A DNA stretch of 7,748 bases from Comamonadaceae bacterium (GCA_947455875.1 CANGSD010000045.1:1-7748); one strand, 5' to 3'. Positions 1 to 6,012 are shown, numbered from the stretch's first letter. The notes: a model not told the origin generated them from the sequence alone. Translations and numbers: made by a program.

Positions 1-364
1 AGTCGGCGGGCAGGGCAGGGGGCTTGGCGATTTGCTCGTCGATCAGGGTGAGGGTGGGCTTGTCAGTGCGATAGGCATCGGCCATGTCGGCCAGGGAGGT
101 TTCAAGCACCAGGGTCTTGTCTTGGGCGGGGCGCGCTTGGACGACGGTGCCGCGCCCGCGACTGACGTTGACCCAGCCGTCCTGCGCCAACAGGGCTACG
201 GCCTGACGCACGGTGACGCGGGCGACGTCAAATTCAAGCATCAGGTCTTCTAGCCGGGGCAGGTGGTCGCCCGGCTTCCACATGCCCTTGTCAATGCGTT
301 GACGCAGCAACTGCGCCAGGCGGGCATAGCGTGGAACCGGGTTGCCAGAGGCCAGCACGGGCAT
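1..364 (-). CDS. GntR-family (HutC-like) transcriptional regulator, C-terminus cut by window edge
   Basis: The first 121 residues of a GntR-family repressor are visible; the rest lies left of the window. Residues about 12-76 form the family's winged helix: an RQRIDKGMWKPGDHLP helix and turn, then a recognition-helix segment FDVARVTVRQAVALLAQDG (about 45-63), then the wing NVSRGRGTVV (66-75). In the family this domain binds a palindromic operator. Residues after about 80 (KTLVLETSLADM) look like the start of an effector-binding domain, most likely UTRA as in HutC, because the sequence resembles a short linker into a beta strand rather than an FCD helix bundle; this subtype call is inference. 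The ATG at 364 was chosen because the motif is complete after it and AGAGG lies about 10 bases upstream. It is divergent from the transporter cluster with 74 bases between starts, so it probably controls that cluster and itself. Confidence 0.88.
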   Translation of the reverse strand, partial: MPVLASGNPVPRYARLAQLLRQRIDKGMWKPGDHLPRLEDLMLEFDVARVTVRQAVALLAQDGWVNVSRGRGTVVQARPAQDKTLVLETSLADMADAYRTDKPTLTLIDEQIAKPPALPAD

Positions 365-381
365 TCGGGAAAACCTCTAAG

Positions 382-412
382 TTTTAAAGTTCTATCTATA
401 GTATCTTTAAAA
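382..412. repeat. 8-bp inverted repeat, candidate GntR operator
   Basis: The arms TTTTAAAG (382-389) and CTTTAAAA (405-412) are perfect reverse complements separated by 15 bases, with the palindrome CTATAG (396-401) near the centre. The arms are A/T-rich and could arise by chance in an AT-rich spacer. Their position between divergent regulator and target genes favours a protein-binding role. Confidence 0.4.
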
Positions 413-426
413 AAGAACTCACCATT

Positions 427-432
427 AGGAGA
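427..432 (+). promoter_or_regulatory. Ribosome-binding site (AGGAGA) that points to an ATC start
   Basis: AGGAGA is a near-ideal Shine-Dalgarno sequence. Counting 6 bases downstream lands on ATC at 439, in frame with the permease. No ATG, GTG or TTG lies at a suitable distance. The nearest conventional in-frame candidate is TTG at 469, 36 bases away and inside the first membrane helix. This site therefore decides the start call for the permease. Confidence 0.7.
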
Positions 433-438
433 AACGCT

Positions 439-1209
439 ATCGTCGCCCGTCTGCGTCATTTCGGCTTCTTGCTGCTGCCCTGGTGCCTGCTGATTGCGCT
501 TTGGCAGGGCGTGGCCACCTCGGGGTGGGTGAACCCTGGTCTCATGCCTACCCCCGGTCAGGTGGGGTCCAAGCTGGTCGAACTGCTGTTTGGCGGGCGC
601 CTGGGCATCGACATTCTCAAATCCACCCAGCGCGTGACGCTGGGCGTGGCGCTGGGGATCGCGCTGGCGGTGCCGGTGGGCTTTCTGATTGGTTGGTACA
701 AGGGCGCGCGCACCTTCTTAGACCCCTTGATCAACTTCTTTCGCGCGCTGCCACCGATCGCGCTGATTCCGCTGGTGGTCGTGTACTTCGGCATCGACGA
801 GCCGGCGAAGGTCGTGATCCTGTTTTACGCCAGCTTCTTTGCCGGCGTGATCGTGATGTACGAGGGCGTCTCGCAGATCAGCCCGATCTTCATCAAGGTG
901 GCGCGCACGCTAGGCGCGAATGACTGGGAGATCTTCACCCGCGTGATCGTGCCCATGACGACGCCCCACATCCTCACCTCGCTGCGGGTGGCGCTGGGTG
1001 TGGCCTGGGCCACGCTGGTGGCCTCCGAACTGGTCGCCGCGCAGCAGGGGCTGGGCGCGCTGATTCAAAGCGCAGGCTCGTTCTTTCAGATTGACGTGAT
1101 TTATGTGGGCATCGTGTGCATCGGGGTGGTGGCCCTGAGCATGGACCTGGGGCTGCGCGCGCTCACGCGCCGCATGATCCGTTGGCAAGAACGGGTGGAG
1201 GCCCAATGA
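439..1209 (+). CDS. ABC transporter permease, SsuC/TauC type (probable ATC start)
   Basis: Inner-membrane subunit of an ABC importer of the nitrate/sulfonate/taurine type (BPD_transp_1 fold). With the ATC start it is 256 residues, normal for the family. A basic leader (VARLRH) precedes the first hydrophobic helix at about 8-26. Further membrane segments lie near 66-86, 102-118, 124-141, 182-201 and 219-236. The cytoplasmic EAA coupling loop, which docks on the ATPase, is clear at about 142-175: E142, then P149, the ARTLGA block (155-160) and IFTRVIVP (165-172), followed by LRVALGVAW. The TTG at 469 would cut into the first helix and lacks a ribosome-binding site; CTG at 451 is possible but is 18 bases from AGGAGA. 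The stop overlaps the ATPase start (ATGA), so the two are translationally coupled. The family is certain; the substrate is unknown. Confidence 0.9.
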   Translation: MVARLRHFGFLLLPWCLLIALWQGVATSGWVNPGLMPTPGQVGSKLVELLFGGRLGIDILKSTQRVTLGVALGIALAVPVGFLIGWYKGARTFLDPLINFFRALPPIALIPLVVVYFGIDEPAKVVILFYASFFAGVIVMYEGVSQISPIFIKVARTLGANDWEIFTRVIVPMTTPHILTSLRVALGVAWATLVASELVAAQQGLGALIQSAGSFFQIDVIYVGIVCIGVVALSMDLGLRALTRRMIRWQERVEAQ

Positions 1210-2009
1210 ACGCGCCGCGCATTGCATTTGAAAACCTCTCGGTGGATTTCCAAACCGAGAGCGGGCCGCTGCGGGTGGTGGACGATGTGTCACTGTCCAT
1301 CCACGAGAACGAGTTCATTTGCGTGGTCGGCCCCTCGGGCTGCGGCAAGACGACGCTAATGAACGTGTTGGCCGGCTTTGTGCAGCCCACACACGGAAAG
1401 GTGTTGCTCGATGGCCAACCGGTGCAAGGGCCCGGGCGCGATCGCGGCGTGATCTTCCAGGAGTATGGGGTGTTTCCCTGGCTCACGGTGGAACAGAACA
1501 TCCAGTTTGGTCTGAAGCTGGGCAGCAGCAAGACGCCGCCCGCCGAGCGCGAGGCGGTGTGCCGCAAGTACCTGGCGCTCATGGGCCTGACCGATTTCGC
1601 CAAGGCCTTTCCCAAGACGCTCTCGGGCGGCATGCGCCAGCGCCTGGCGATTGCGCGCGCCTATGCGGCGCAGCCCGAATTCCTCTTGATGGACGAGCCC
1701 TTTGGTGCGTTGGACGCGCAGACGCGCTCGAAGATGCAAAACCTCTTGCTGGAGGTTCTGCAGCGCGAAGGCAAGACCGTGATGATGATCACCCACTCGG
1801 TGGACGAGGCCGTGTACCTGGCCTCGCGCATCGTGGTGGTGACGGCGCGGCCTGCGCGTATCAAAGAAATCATTGAAGTGCCTTTCGGCTATCCGCGCCG
1901 TGAGGACCTGCATGAATCGCCCGAGTTCATCGCCATCAAGGCGCATGTACGCGATCTCGTGATGGCGGAATACGAGGCGCAGCAGATGCTGGGCGCCTCC
2001 GCCGGATAA
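1206..2009 (+). CDS. ABC transporter ATP-binding protein, SsuB/TauB type
   Basis: Cytoplasmic ATPase (267 residues) that powers the adjoining permease. All nucleotide-binding motifs are intact: Walker A GPSGCGKTT (42-50), Q-loop Q85 in IFQEY, signature LSGGMRQR (139-146), Walker B LLMDEPF (160-166), D-loop GALD (167-170) and switch histidine H197 in MITHS. The sequence FPWLTVEQNI after the Q-loop and the tail containing RPARI and EVPFGYPR are typical of ATPases of nitrate/sulfonate/taurine importers. The ATG at 1206 overlaps the permease stop and has GGAGG four bases upstream. A longer in-frame reading starting at 1116 would lie inside the permease and add non-homologous sequence, so I rejected it. 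Confidence 0.95.
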   Translation: MNAPRIAFENLSVDFQTESGPLRVVDDVSLSIHENEFICVVGPSGCGKTTLMNVLAGFVQPTHGKVLLDGQPVQGPGRDRGVIFQEYGVFPWLTVEQNIQFGLKLGSSKTPPAEREAVCRKYLALMGLTDFAKAFPKTLSGGMRQRLAIARAYAAQPEFLLMDEPFGALDAQTRSKMQNLLLEVLQREGKTVMMITHSVDEAVYLASRIVVVTARPARIKEIIEVPFGYPRREDLHESPEFIAIKAHVRDLVMAEYEAQQMLGASAG

Positions 2010-2030
2010 GCCAGTTTCACCCCAACCCCC

Positions 2031-2036
2031 GAGGAG
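2031..2036 (+). promoter_or_regulatory. Ribosome-binding site of the substrate-binding protein
   Basis: GAGGAG sits 6 bases before the ATG at 2043, in the 33-base gap after the ATPase stop. It is strong, as expected for a binding protein needed in excess over the membrane complex. Confidence 0.75.
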
Positions 2037-2042
2037 ATACAC

Positions 2043-3056
2043 ATGAACAAGACCTTCCAACCCCGCCGCCGCCACGTCGTGATGGGCCTGGCCGCTGCCG
2101 GCCTGGCCACGATGGGCGCGCCCGCCATCGCGCAGCAACGCACCAAGATCCGTATGGGCTATGTGGACACGCTGGCCGTGACCGGCCAGTTGTGGACCGG
2201 CGTGCATCGCGGCCACTGGGCCAAGGAAGGCATCGAGTTTGATCCGGTGAAGTTCAATACCGGCCTGGAGTTGTTCAACGCCATGATCGGCGGCAGCCTG
2301 GACATGCTGTCCACCGGCGCGGTGATCTCCAACTTCCCGGCGCGTGGTCAGGGCAAGGCCTTCTTGATCAACAACATCGAGTTCGCCACCGCGCAGTTGT
2401 GGATCCGTGAGGATCAGGGCGTCAAAACTTGGGCCGACCTCAAAGGCAAGAAGATCGCGACCACCCTGGGCACCACCGCCCACGTGTTCCTGGACGCCGC
2501 ACTGCGCGCCAATGGCCTGGATCCGGCCAAGGACGTGGAGCTGGTGAACCAGGGCATGCCAGTGGCCGTGACCTCCTTCATCTCCGGCGCCGTGCCGGCG
2601 GTGGCCCTGTGGGTGCCGTTCAATATGCAGGTCAAGGCGCGCGTGCCGGCGGCCAAGATGCTGGTGGATGCGTCGGCGTATTTCCCGAAGTCGGCGATCG
2701 TGGGCGGGTGGGCGACGCGCACCGACTACTTCGAGAAGAACCGTGCCGTGGTGGCTCAAGTGGTCAAGGGCTGGGCGGCTGCCAACGACGATTTGATCAG
2801 GAACTCGGCGGCGATCTTGCCGATCATCCAGGCCCAGAACTACGCACAGGTGCCGCTGGTGGAATTGCAGGAGCAGTTCAAGGCGTCCAAGTACCACACC
2901 GCCGCCGAGTGGCGCAAGCTGTATCAGGACGGCACGGCGCACGGTTGGTTGCAGCAGGTGACGGATTTCTATGCGCGCTTTGGCGGCATCCAGAACCCGG
3001 TGCCGGCGAAGACGTATTTCGACACGGGCCTGCTGCTCGATCACGTCAAGGGCTGA
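2043..3056 (+). CDS. ABC transporter substrate-binding protein, SsuA/NrtA (NMT1/THI5-like) family
   Basis: Periplasmic solute receptor (337 residues) that delivers ligand to the permease. The N-terminus has a twin-arginine style signal: PRRRHVVMG (7-15), a hydrophobic stretch to about 25, and a signal-peptidase site AIA (28-30) before Q31. Export by Tat rather than Sec is likely but not certain, because the residues after the arginines differ from the FLK consensus. The mature part shows family landmarks: an initial beta strand KIRMGY, HWAKEGIEF early in lobe 1, the GGSLDMLSTGAV segment, the WADLKGKKIATTLGTTAHVF hinge region, and lobe-2 sequence around VTSFISGAVPAVALWVP. Residues after GGW and WATRTDYFEK match the usual C-terminal helices. 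Gene order permease-ATPase-receptor is complete, so the importer should be functional. The ligand cannot be predicted; aliphatic sulfonate specificity should not be assumed from the family name. Confidence 0.93.
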   Translation: MNKTFQPRRRHVVMGLAAAGLATMGAPAIAQQRTKIRMGYVDTLAVTGQLWTGVHRGHWAKEGIEFDPVKFNTGLELFNAMIGGSLDMLSTGAVISNFPARGQGKAFLINNIEFATAQLWIREDQGVKTWADLKGKKIATTLGTTAHVFLDAALRANGLDPAKDVELVNQGMPVAVTSFISGAVPAVALWVPFNMQVKARVPAAKMLVDASAYFPKSAIVGGWATRTDYFEKNRAVVAQVVKGWAAANDDLIRNSAAILPIIQAQNYAQVPLVELQEQFKASKYHTAAEWRKLYQDGTAHGWLQQVTDFYARFGGIQNPVPAKTYFDTGLLLDHVKG

Positions 3057-3059
3057 TCG

Positions 3060-4646
3060 ATGGCTGGAAATACCCTCGGCAACTGGGACCACATCGTTAT
3101 CGGCGCGGGCTCGGCGGGCTGCGTGGTGGCCAATCGGCTGCTGCGCGCGGGCCGACGTGTGCTGCTGCTGGAGGCGGGCGGTGCCGACCGCTCGCTGTGG
3201 CTCAAGTTGCCGGTGGGGTATTTCCGAACCATCTTTGACGATCGCTTTTCTCGCCAGTTTCAGGTGGAGCCGCAGCCTGAGAGCGGCAACCGCCGCATCA
3301 TCTGGCCGCGCGGTCGCATCTTGGGGGGCTCCAGCTCGATCAATGGCCTGATCTATATCCGCGGCCAGCACGCCGATTACGACAACTGGGCGAACCTGGG
3401 CGCCACCGGCTGGTCGTATCGCGAGGTCTTGCCGTTCTTTCGCCAGTCCGAGGGTTTTAGCGGGCCAGCCAGTGAATACCACGGCACCGAGGGCGAGCTG
3501 GGTGTGTCCGAGCTACGCAACGACGATCCGAGCTGCCAGGCGTGGCTGGACGCGGCGCAGGAATATGGGCTGCCTTTCAACCCCGACTTCAACGGTGCGA
3601 CTGACTACGGTGTCGGGCGTTACCAGCTGTCGATCAAGGGACGCTGGCGCTCCAGTGCGGCGGCTGCCTTTCTGCGACCTGTGGAGAACCATCCGAATTT
3701 GACGCTGCGCACCGGCGTGCTGGTCTCGCGCGTGTTGATCGAGCAGGGGCGTGCGGTGGGTGTGGTGTGTCGGCAAGGCGGGCAGGAGCACACCTTCCGC
3801 TGCGACGGCGATGTGATCCTGTCGGCCGGTTCGCTCCAAACTCCGCAGCTGTTGCAGCTCTCGGGCGTGGGCCCGGCCGATCATCTGCGCACGCTGGGCA
3901 TCCCCGTGGTGCAGGATGCGCCCGAAGTGGGCGAGAACCTGCAGGACCACTATCAGGCCCGCACCATCGTGCGTCTGAAGGACCCGATCTCCTTGAACAA
4001 CCAGGTGCGCAGCCCGATCGGTCTGGCGCGTATGGGGCTGCAGTGGCTGTTCGACGCGCGCGGACCGCTGACAGTGGGTGCGGGGCAGGTGGGCGGCTTC
4101 GCGCGTACCTCGCAGGCGACGGACGGCCGTGCCGATATCCAGTTCAATGTGATGCCGCTGTCGGTGGACAAGCCGGGCACGCCCTTGCACGACTACCCGG
4201 GCTTTACGGTCTCGGCGTGTCAGTGCCGCCCGACCTCGCGGGGCTCAGTGCGCATTCAGAGCGCGGATCCGGCGCAGGCGCCGACCATCGTGACGAACTA
4301 CCTGAAGGAATCGCTGGACCTGCGCACCCTGGTCGAGGGGCTGGGCATGTGCCGCGAGATCTATCAGCAAAAGAGTTTTGCCAAGCGCTGGGTGGAGGAA
4401 AAGTTGCCCGGGGCGGTGGACCTGGAGGCCTTCGCGCGCGGCTACGGCAGCACGGTGTTTCATCCGACCAGCACCTGCCGCATGGGATCCGACGACCGTG
4501 CGGTGGTCGACCCGGATCTGAAGGTGCGCGGTGTTCAGGGCCTGCGTGTGATGGATGCCTCGGTGATGCCGCGCGTGGTGTCGGCCAACACCAATGCGGC
4601 GACGATCATGATTGGTGAGCGAGGGGCTGCCAAGCTGCTGGGTTGA
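3060..4646 (+). CDS. GMC-family FAD-dependent oxidoreductase (choline/alcohol dehydrogenase-like)
   Basis: A 528-residue flavoenzyme of the glucose-methanol-choline family, which oxidises an alcohol to an aldehyde or ketone. The FAD dinucleotide fold is at the N-terminus: GAGSAG (15-20) and the ribose-binding acidic residue E38 in LLLEAGG. GMC signature 1 is PRGRILGGSSSING (83-96) and signature 2 is GSLQTPQLLQLSGVGP (257-272). The C-terminal active site has H468 in FHPTSTCRMG and N512 in SANTNAA, 44 residues apart. This matches the His-Asn pair at 466 and 510 that I recall for choline oxidase. There is no signal peptide or heme motif, so it is cytoplasmic, presumably passing electrons to the respiratory chain or O2. 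It begins 3 bases after the receptor stop, with AAGG about 9 bases upstream, so it belongs to the transporter transcript and probably acts on the imported compound. BetA is not asserted: no betaine aldehyde dehydrogenase or BetI is adjacent. Confidence 0.93.
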   Translation: MAGNTLGNWDHIVIGAGSAGCVVANRLLRAGRRVLLLEAGGADRSLWLKLPVGYFRTIFDDRFSRQFQVEPQPESGNRRIIWPRGRILGGSSSINGLIYIRGQHADYDNWANLGATGWSYREVLPFFRQSEGFSGPASEYHGTEGELGVSELRNDDPSCQAWLDAAQEYGLPFNPDFNGATDYGVGRYQLSIKGRWRSSAAAAFLRPVENHPNLTLRTGVLVSRVLIEQGRAVGVVCRQGGQEHTFRCDGDVILSAGSLQTPQLLQLSGVGPADHLRTLGIPVVQDAPEVGENLQDHYQARTIVRLKDPISLNNQVRSPIGLARMGLQWLFDARGPLTVGAGQVGGFARTSQATDGRADIQFNVMPLSVDKPGTPLHDYPGFTVSACQCRPTSRGSVRIQSADPAQAPTIVTNYLKESLDLRTLVEGLGMCREIYQQKSFAKRWVEEKLPGAVDLEAFARGYGSTVFHPTSTCRMGSDDRAVVDPDLKVRGVQGLRVMDASVMPRVVSANTNAATIMIGERGAAKLLG

Positions 4647-4661
4647 TTCCGGATTTTACGG
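4647..4661 (+). repeat. 15-bp direct repeat, copy 1
   Basis: TTCCGGATTTTACGG, identical to copy 3 at 4691-4705. It starts at the first base after the oxidoreductase stop codon. Confidence 0.85.
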
Positions 4662-4668
4662 ACTGATA

Positions 4669-4683
4669 TTCCGTAATTTACGA
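4669..4683 (+). repeat. 15-bp direct repeat, copy 2 (diverged, self-palindromic core)
   Basis: TTCCGTAATTTACGA matches 12 of 15 positions of copies 1 and 3. Its CGTAATTTACG core (4672-4682) is a palindrome with one central base, which suggests the natural site is symmetric and recognised by a dimer. Confidence 0.7.
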
Positions 4684-4690
4684 GACTTCG

Positions 4691-4705
4691 TTCCGGATTT
4701 TACGG
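4691..4705 (+). repeat. 15-bp direct repeat, copy 3
   Basis: TTCCGGATTTTACGG, a perfect copy of the first element and exactly 44 bases from it. It abuts the -10 box, so a bound protein would block RNA polymerase. A partial fourth copy, TTCCGG, follows at 4711-4716. Confidence 0.85.
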
Positions 4706-4711
4706 TATAAT
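4706..4711 (+). promoter_or_regulatory. Consensus -10 box (TATAAT) placing transcription start at or near the GTG
   Basis: A perfect sigma-70 TATAAT lies directly after repeat copy 3. The -35 region (around 4683-4688) is poor, which would suit an activator or a weak promoter. Six bases separate the box from the GTG start at 4718, so the transcript should begin at or beside the start codon, giving a leaderless mRNA. Confidence 0.65.
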
Positions 4712-4717
4712 TCCGGC

Positions 4718-5974
4718 GTGAATTCGCCACTCCTACCCCGTCGGATCGAGCCTCGGATCATCGAGGCGATGTCGGATACCCCCGTGGTTCTCCTTGCGGG
4801 ACCTCGTCAGGCCGGCAAGACCACGCTGGTGCGCCGGGTGGCAGGTCAGGGGCTTCGTTACCTCACGCTCGATGACGAACTGACCCTGCTGGCCGCTCGG
4901 GAAGACCCGGTCGGCCTGATCCGCAGTCTAGACCGTGCGGTCATCGACGAAATCCAGCGCGCCCCGCAGTTATTGCTAGCGATCAAGAAGAGCGTTGACG
5001 AAGACCGGCGCCCCGGAAGGTTCCTGCTAACGGGCTCTGCAAACCTGATGGCTCTTCCCACCGTCGCGGATTCGCTGGCGGGGCGGATGGAGACCCTGAC
5101 TTTGCTGCCCTTGTCCCAGGGCGAGATCGAAGGCATGACGTCGAACTGGCTGGACTGCGTTTATGGAGGACAGATTCCTCGCCCCCGTGCCCGCGTTCCC
5201 GATCTGGTCGATCGGGTGTTACGCGGCGGCTATCCGGAGGCGATCGCACGACCTACGTCACGCCGGCGTGTGACCTGGGCCCGGCAGTACTTGGATGCCC
5301 TGATCCAGCGCGATGTGCGAGAAGTGGCGCAGGTCGATCACTTAGACCGGATACCGCGTTTCCTCAATGCCTTGGCGCAAGTGGCAGGGCAAATGTGCAA
5401 TTACACCCGGCTGGCCGGCGAAGTCGGCTTGGATAGCAAGACGGCTGCCAAGTATGTTGGTGTCCTGGAGCAGATGTACCTGCTGCGGCGTGTGAACGTC
5501 TGGGCGCGCAACCGCCTCAATCGGATCGTGAAAACCCCCCAGCGGCAGTTCATTGATTCCGGTCTCCTGTCCGCGCTTCTGGACCTGTCTGCCGATGAAG
5601 TCGCGAACGATCGGACTCGATTTGGCAACGTGTTGGAGACCTTCGTCTTCGGGGAAATTCTCAAACATGCAACCACTTCCGAGGGGGATTACCGCGTCCT
5701 CCACTACCGGGACAGTGACAAGGTCGAAGTGGACCTCGTCATCGAAAGTGCAGCGGGCCAGCTTGTGGGTGTCGAAGTCAAGGCCTCGGCAACGATCAAG
5801 GACAGCGATTTGCGGGGGTTGAGAAAGTTTGCCGGTCTGGCCGGGGCGCAGTTCAAGATGGGCGTGTTGCTGTACGACGGCGACGACATCCTGCCCCTGG
5901 GCGATGGCATCTGGGCTGCCCCGATTTCTACCTTGTGGGGCGATCCGCCGGATCGCCGTGCATTCCTACAGTAA
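4718..5974 (+). CDS. AAA_14/DUF4143 family ATPase with PD-(D/E)XK-like C-terminal domain
   Basis: A 418-residue protein of a widespread, poorly understood bacterial ATPase family. The N-terminal AAA domain has Walker A GPRQAGKTT (28-36), Walker B AVIDEIQ (74-80) and a sensor-1 stretch LLTGSAN (103-109). A helical, winged-helix-like region follows (about 185-265, including YTRLAGEVGLDSKTAAKYV). The C-terminal DUF4143 domain carries a nuclease-fold pattern: E307 in LETFVFGE, D339 in VEVDLV, and E353/K355 in VEVKAS. Lengths and motif order are normal and the gene looks intact. GTG at 4718 is preferred because the conserved N-terminus (PRRIEPRIIEAMSDTPVVLLAG) begins there. The ATG at 4769 would lose part of it and has no well-placed ribosome-binding site. 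Codon choice looks somewhat less GC-biased than in the transporter genes (several TTA and CTA leucines; judged by eye), which fits a mobile accessory gene. Cellular role unknown; defence or toxin-antitoxin-like functions are only speculation. Confidence 0.9.
   Translation: MNSPLLPRRIEPRIIEAMSDTPVVLLAGPRQAGKTTLVRRVAGQGLRYLTLDDELTLLAAREDPVGLIRSLDRAVIDEIQRAPQLLLAIKKSVDEDRRPGRFLLTGSANLMALPTVADSLAGRMETLTLLPLSQGEIEGMTSNWLDCVYGGQIPRPRARVPDLVDRVLRGGYPEAIARPTSRRRVTWARQYLDALIQRDVREVAQVDHLDRIPRFLNALAQVAGQMCNYTRLAGEVGLDSKTAAKYVGVLEQMYLLRRVNVWARNRLNRIVKTPQRQFIDSGLLSALLDLSADEVANDRTRFGNVLETFVFGEILKHATTSEGDYRVLHYRDSDKVEVDLVIESAAGQLVGVEVKASATIKDSDLRGLRKFAGLAGAQFKMGVLLYDGDDILPLGDGIWAAPISTLWGDPPDRRAFLQ
5939..5957. 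repeat. Perfect 8-bp inverted repeat near the 3' end of the ATPase gene
   Basis: GGCGATCC (5939-5946) and GGATCGCC (5950-5957) pair perfectly around a 3-base loop, 15 bases before the ATPase stop. It encodes ordinary residues (GDPPDRR). The strong stem could mark the RNA 3' end, but no T-tract follows on either strand, so it is not called a terminator. Confidence 0.5.
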
Positions 5975-5982
5975 GGCTGTCG

Positions 5983-6012
5983 GATCAAACCACATGCGCA
6001 GGCGGCTTGATC
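5983..6012. repeat. Imperfect inverted repeat between convergent gene ends, possible weak terminator
   Basis: GATCAAACC (5983-5991) and GGCTTGATC (6004-6012) pair at 8 of 9 positions with a 12-base loop, covering the stop codon of the minus-strand leucine-rich-repeat gene. An overlapping competing stem, GGCGGC (6001-6006) with GCCGCC (6016-6021), also exists. Neither has a run of T after it. The position between two convergent genes only 10 bases apart is where a bidirectional terminator would be expected. Confidence 0.3.

Larger units (their letters stand above)
365..438. promoter_or_regulatory. Divergent promoter/operator region between the GntR regulator and the transporter cluster
   Basis: This 74-base spacer is strikingly AT-rich against its GC-rich surroundings and must hold promoters for both directions. 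It contains a perfect 8-bp inverted repeat, TTTTAAAG (382-389) and CTTTAAAA (405-412), around a CTATAG core (396-401). A second, overlapping 6-bp pair is AGTTCT (388-393) and AGAACT (414-419). Such symmetry directly upstream of a divergent GntR gene fits an operator. TATAGT (397-402) or TATCTT (402-407) could serve as a -10 box for the plus strand, and TACTAT for the minus strand, but I find no convincing -35 element, so the exact promoters are unresolved. Confidence 0.55.
4647..4717 (+). promoter_or_regulatory. Promoter and repeat-bearing control region of the DUF4143 ATPase gene
   Basis: This 71-base spacer begins right after the oxidoreductase stop. It carries three related 15-bp elements at a strict 22-bp period (starts 4647, 4669, 4691), then a perfect TATAAT, then the GTG start. 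The whole space is thus occupied by a binding-site array and a core promoter. No recognisable transcription terminator for the upstream cluster is present: TTACGG (4656-4661) and CCGTAA (4671-4676) could pair as a weak hairpin, but no T-tract follows. Regulation of the ATPase gene by a factor reading these repeats is inferred from the spacing. Confidence 0.65.

Noticed and set aside
1116..1205. A 30-residue N-terminal extension of the ATPase
   Set aside because: It lies wholly in the permease coding region, and the normal family N-terminus begins at ATG 1206, which has GGAGG upstream.
469..1209. Permease starting at TTG 469
   Set aside because: It lacks a ribosome-binding site, removes the basic leader and starts inside the first membrane helix; ATC at 439 sits correctly behind AGGAGA.
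1356..3482. A 708-codon open frame on the minus strand across the ATPase, binding-protein and oxidoreductase genes
   Set aside because: It is antisense to three genes with clear family motifs, its translation is rich in His/Arg/Gln/Ala low-complexity sequence, and no domain is visible. This is the usual shadow frame of strongly GC3-biased genes.
3513..4190. A 225-codon minus-strand open frame inside the oxidoreductase gene
   Set aside because: Fully antisense to conserved GMC sequence, with Arg/His-rich composition and no recognisable motif.
4647..4705. CRISPR array or plasmid iteron origin
   Set aside because: The repeats are 15 bp with 7-base gaps and only three copies, too short for CRISPR. 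No replication gene is present, and the placement against a -10 box fits an operator better.
4750..4767. A 6-bp stem (GCCTCG/CGAGGC) early in the DUF4143 gene
   Set aside because: Short stem within coding sequence that encodes conserved N-terminal residues; hairpins this size are frequent at this GC content.
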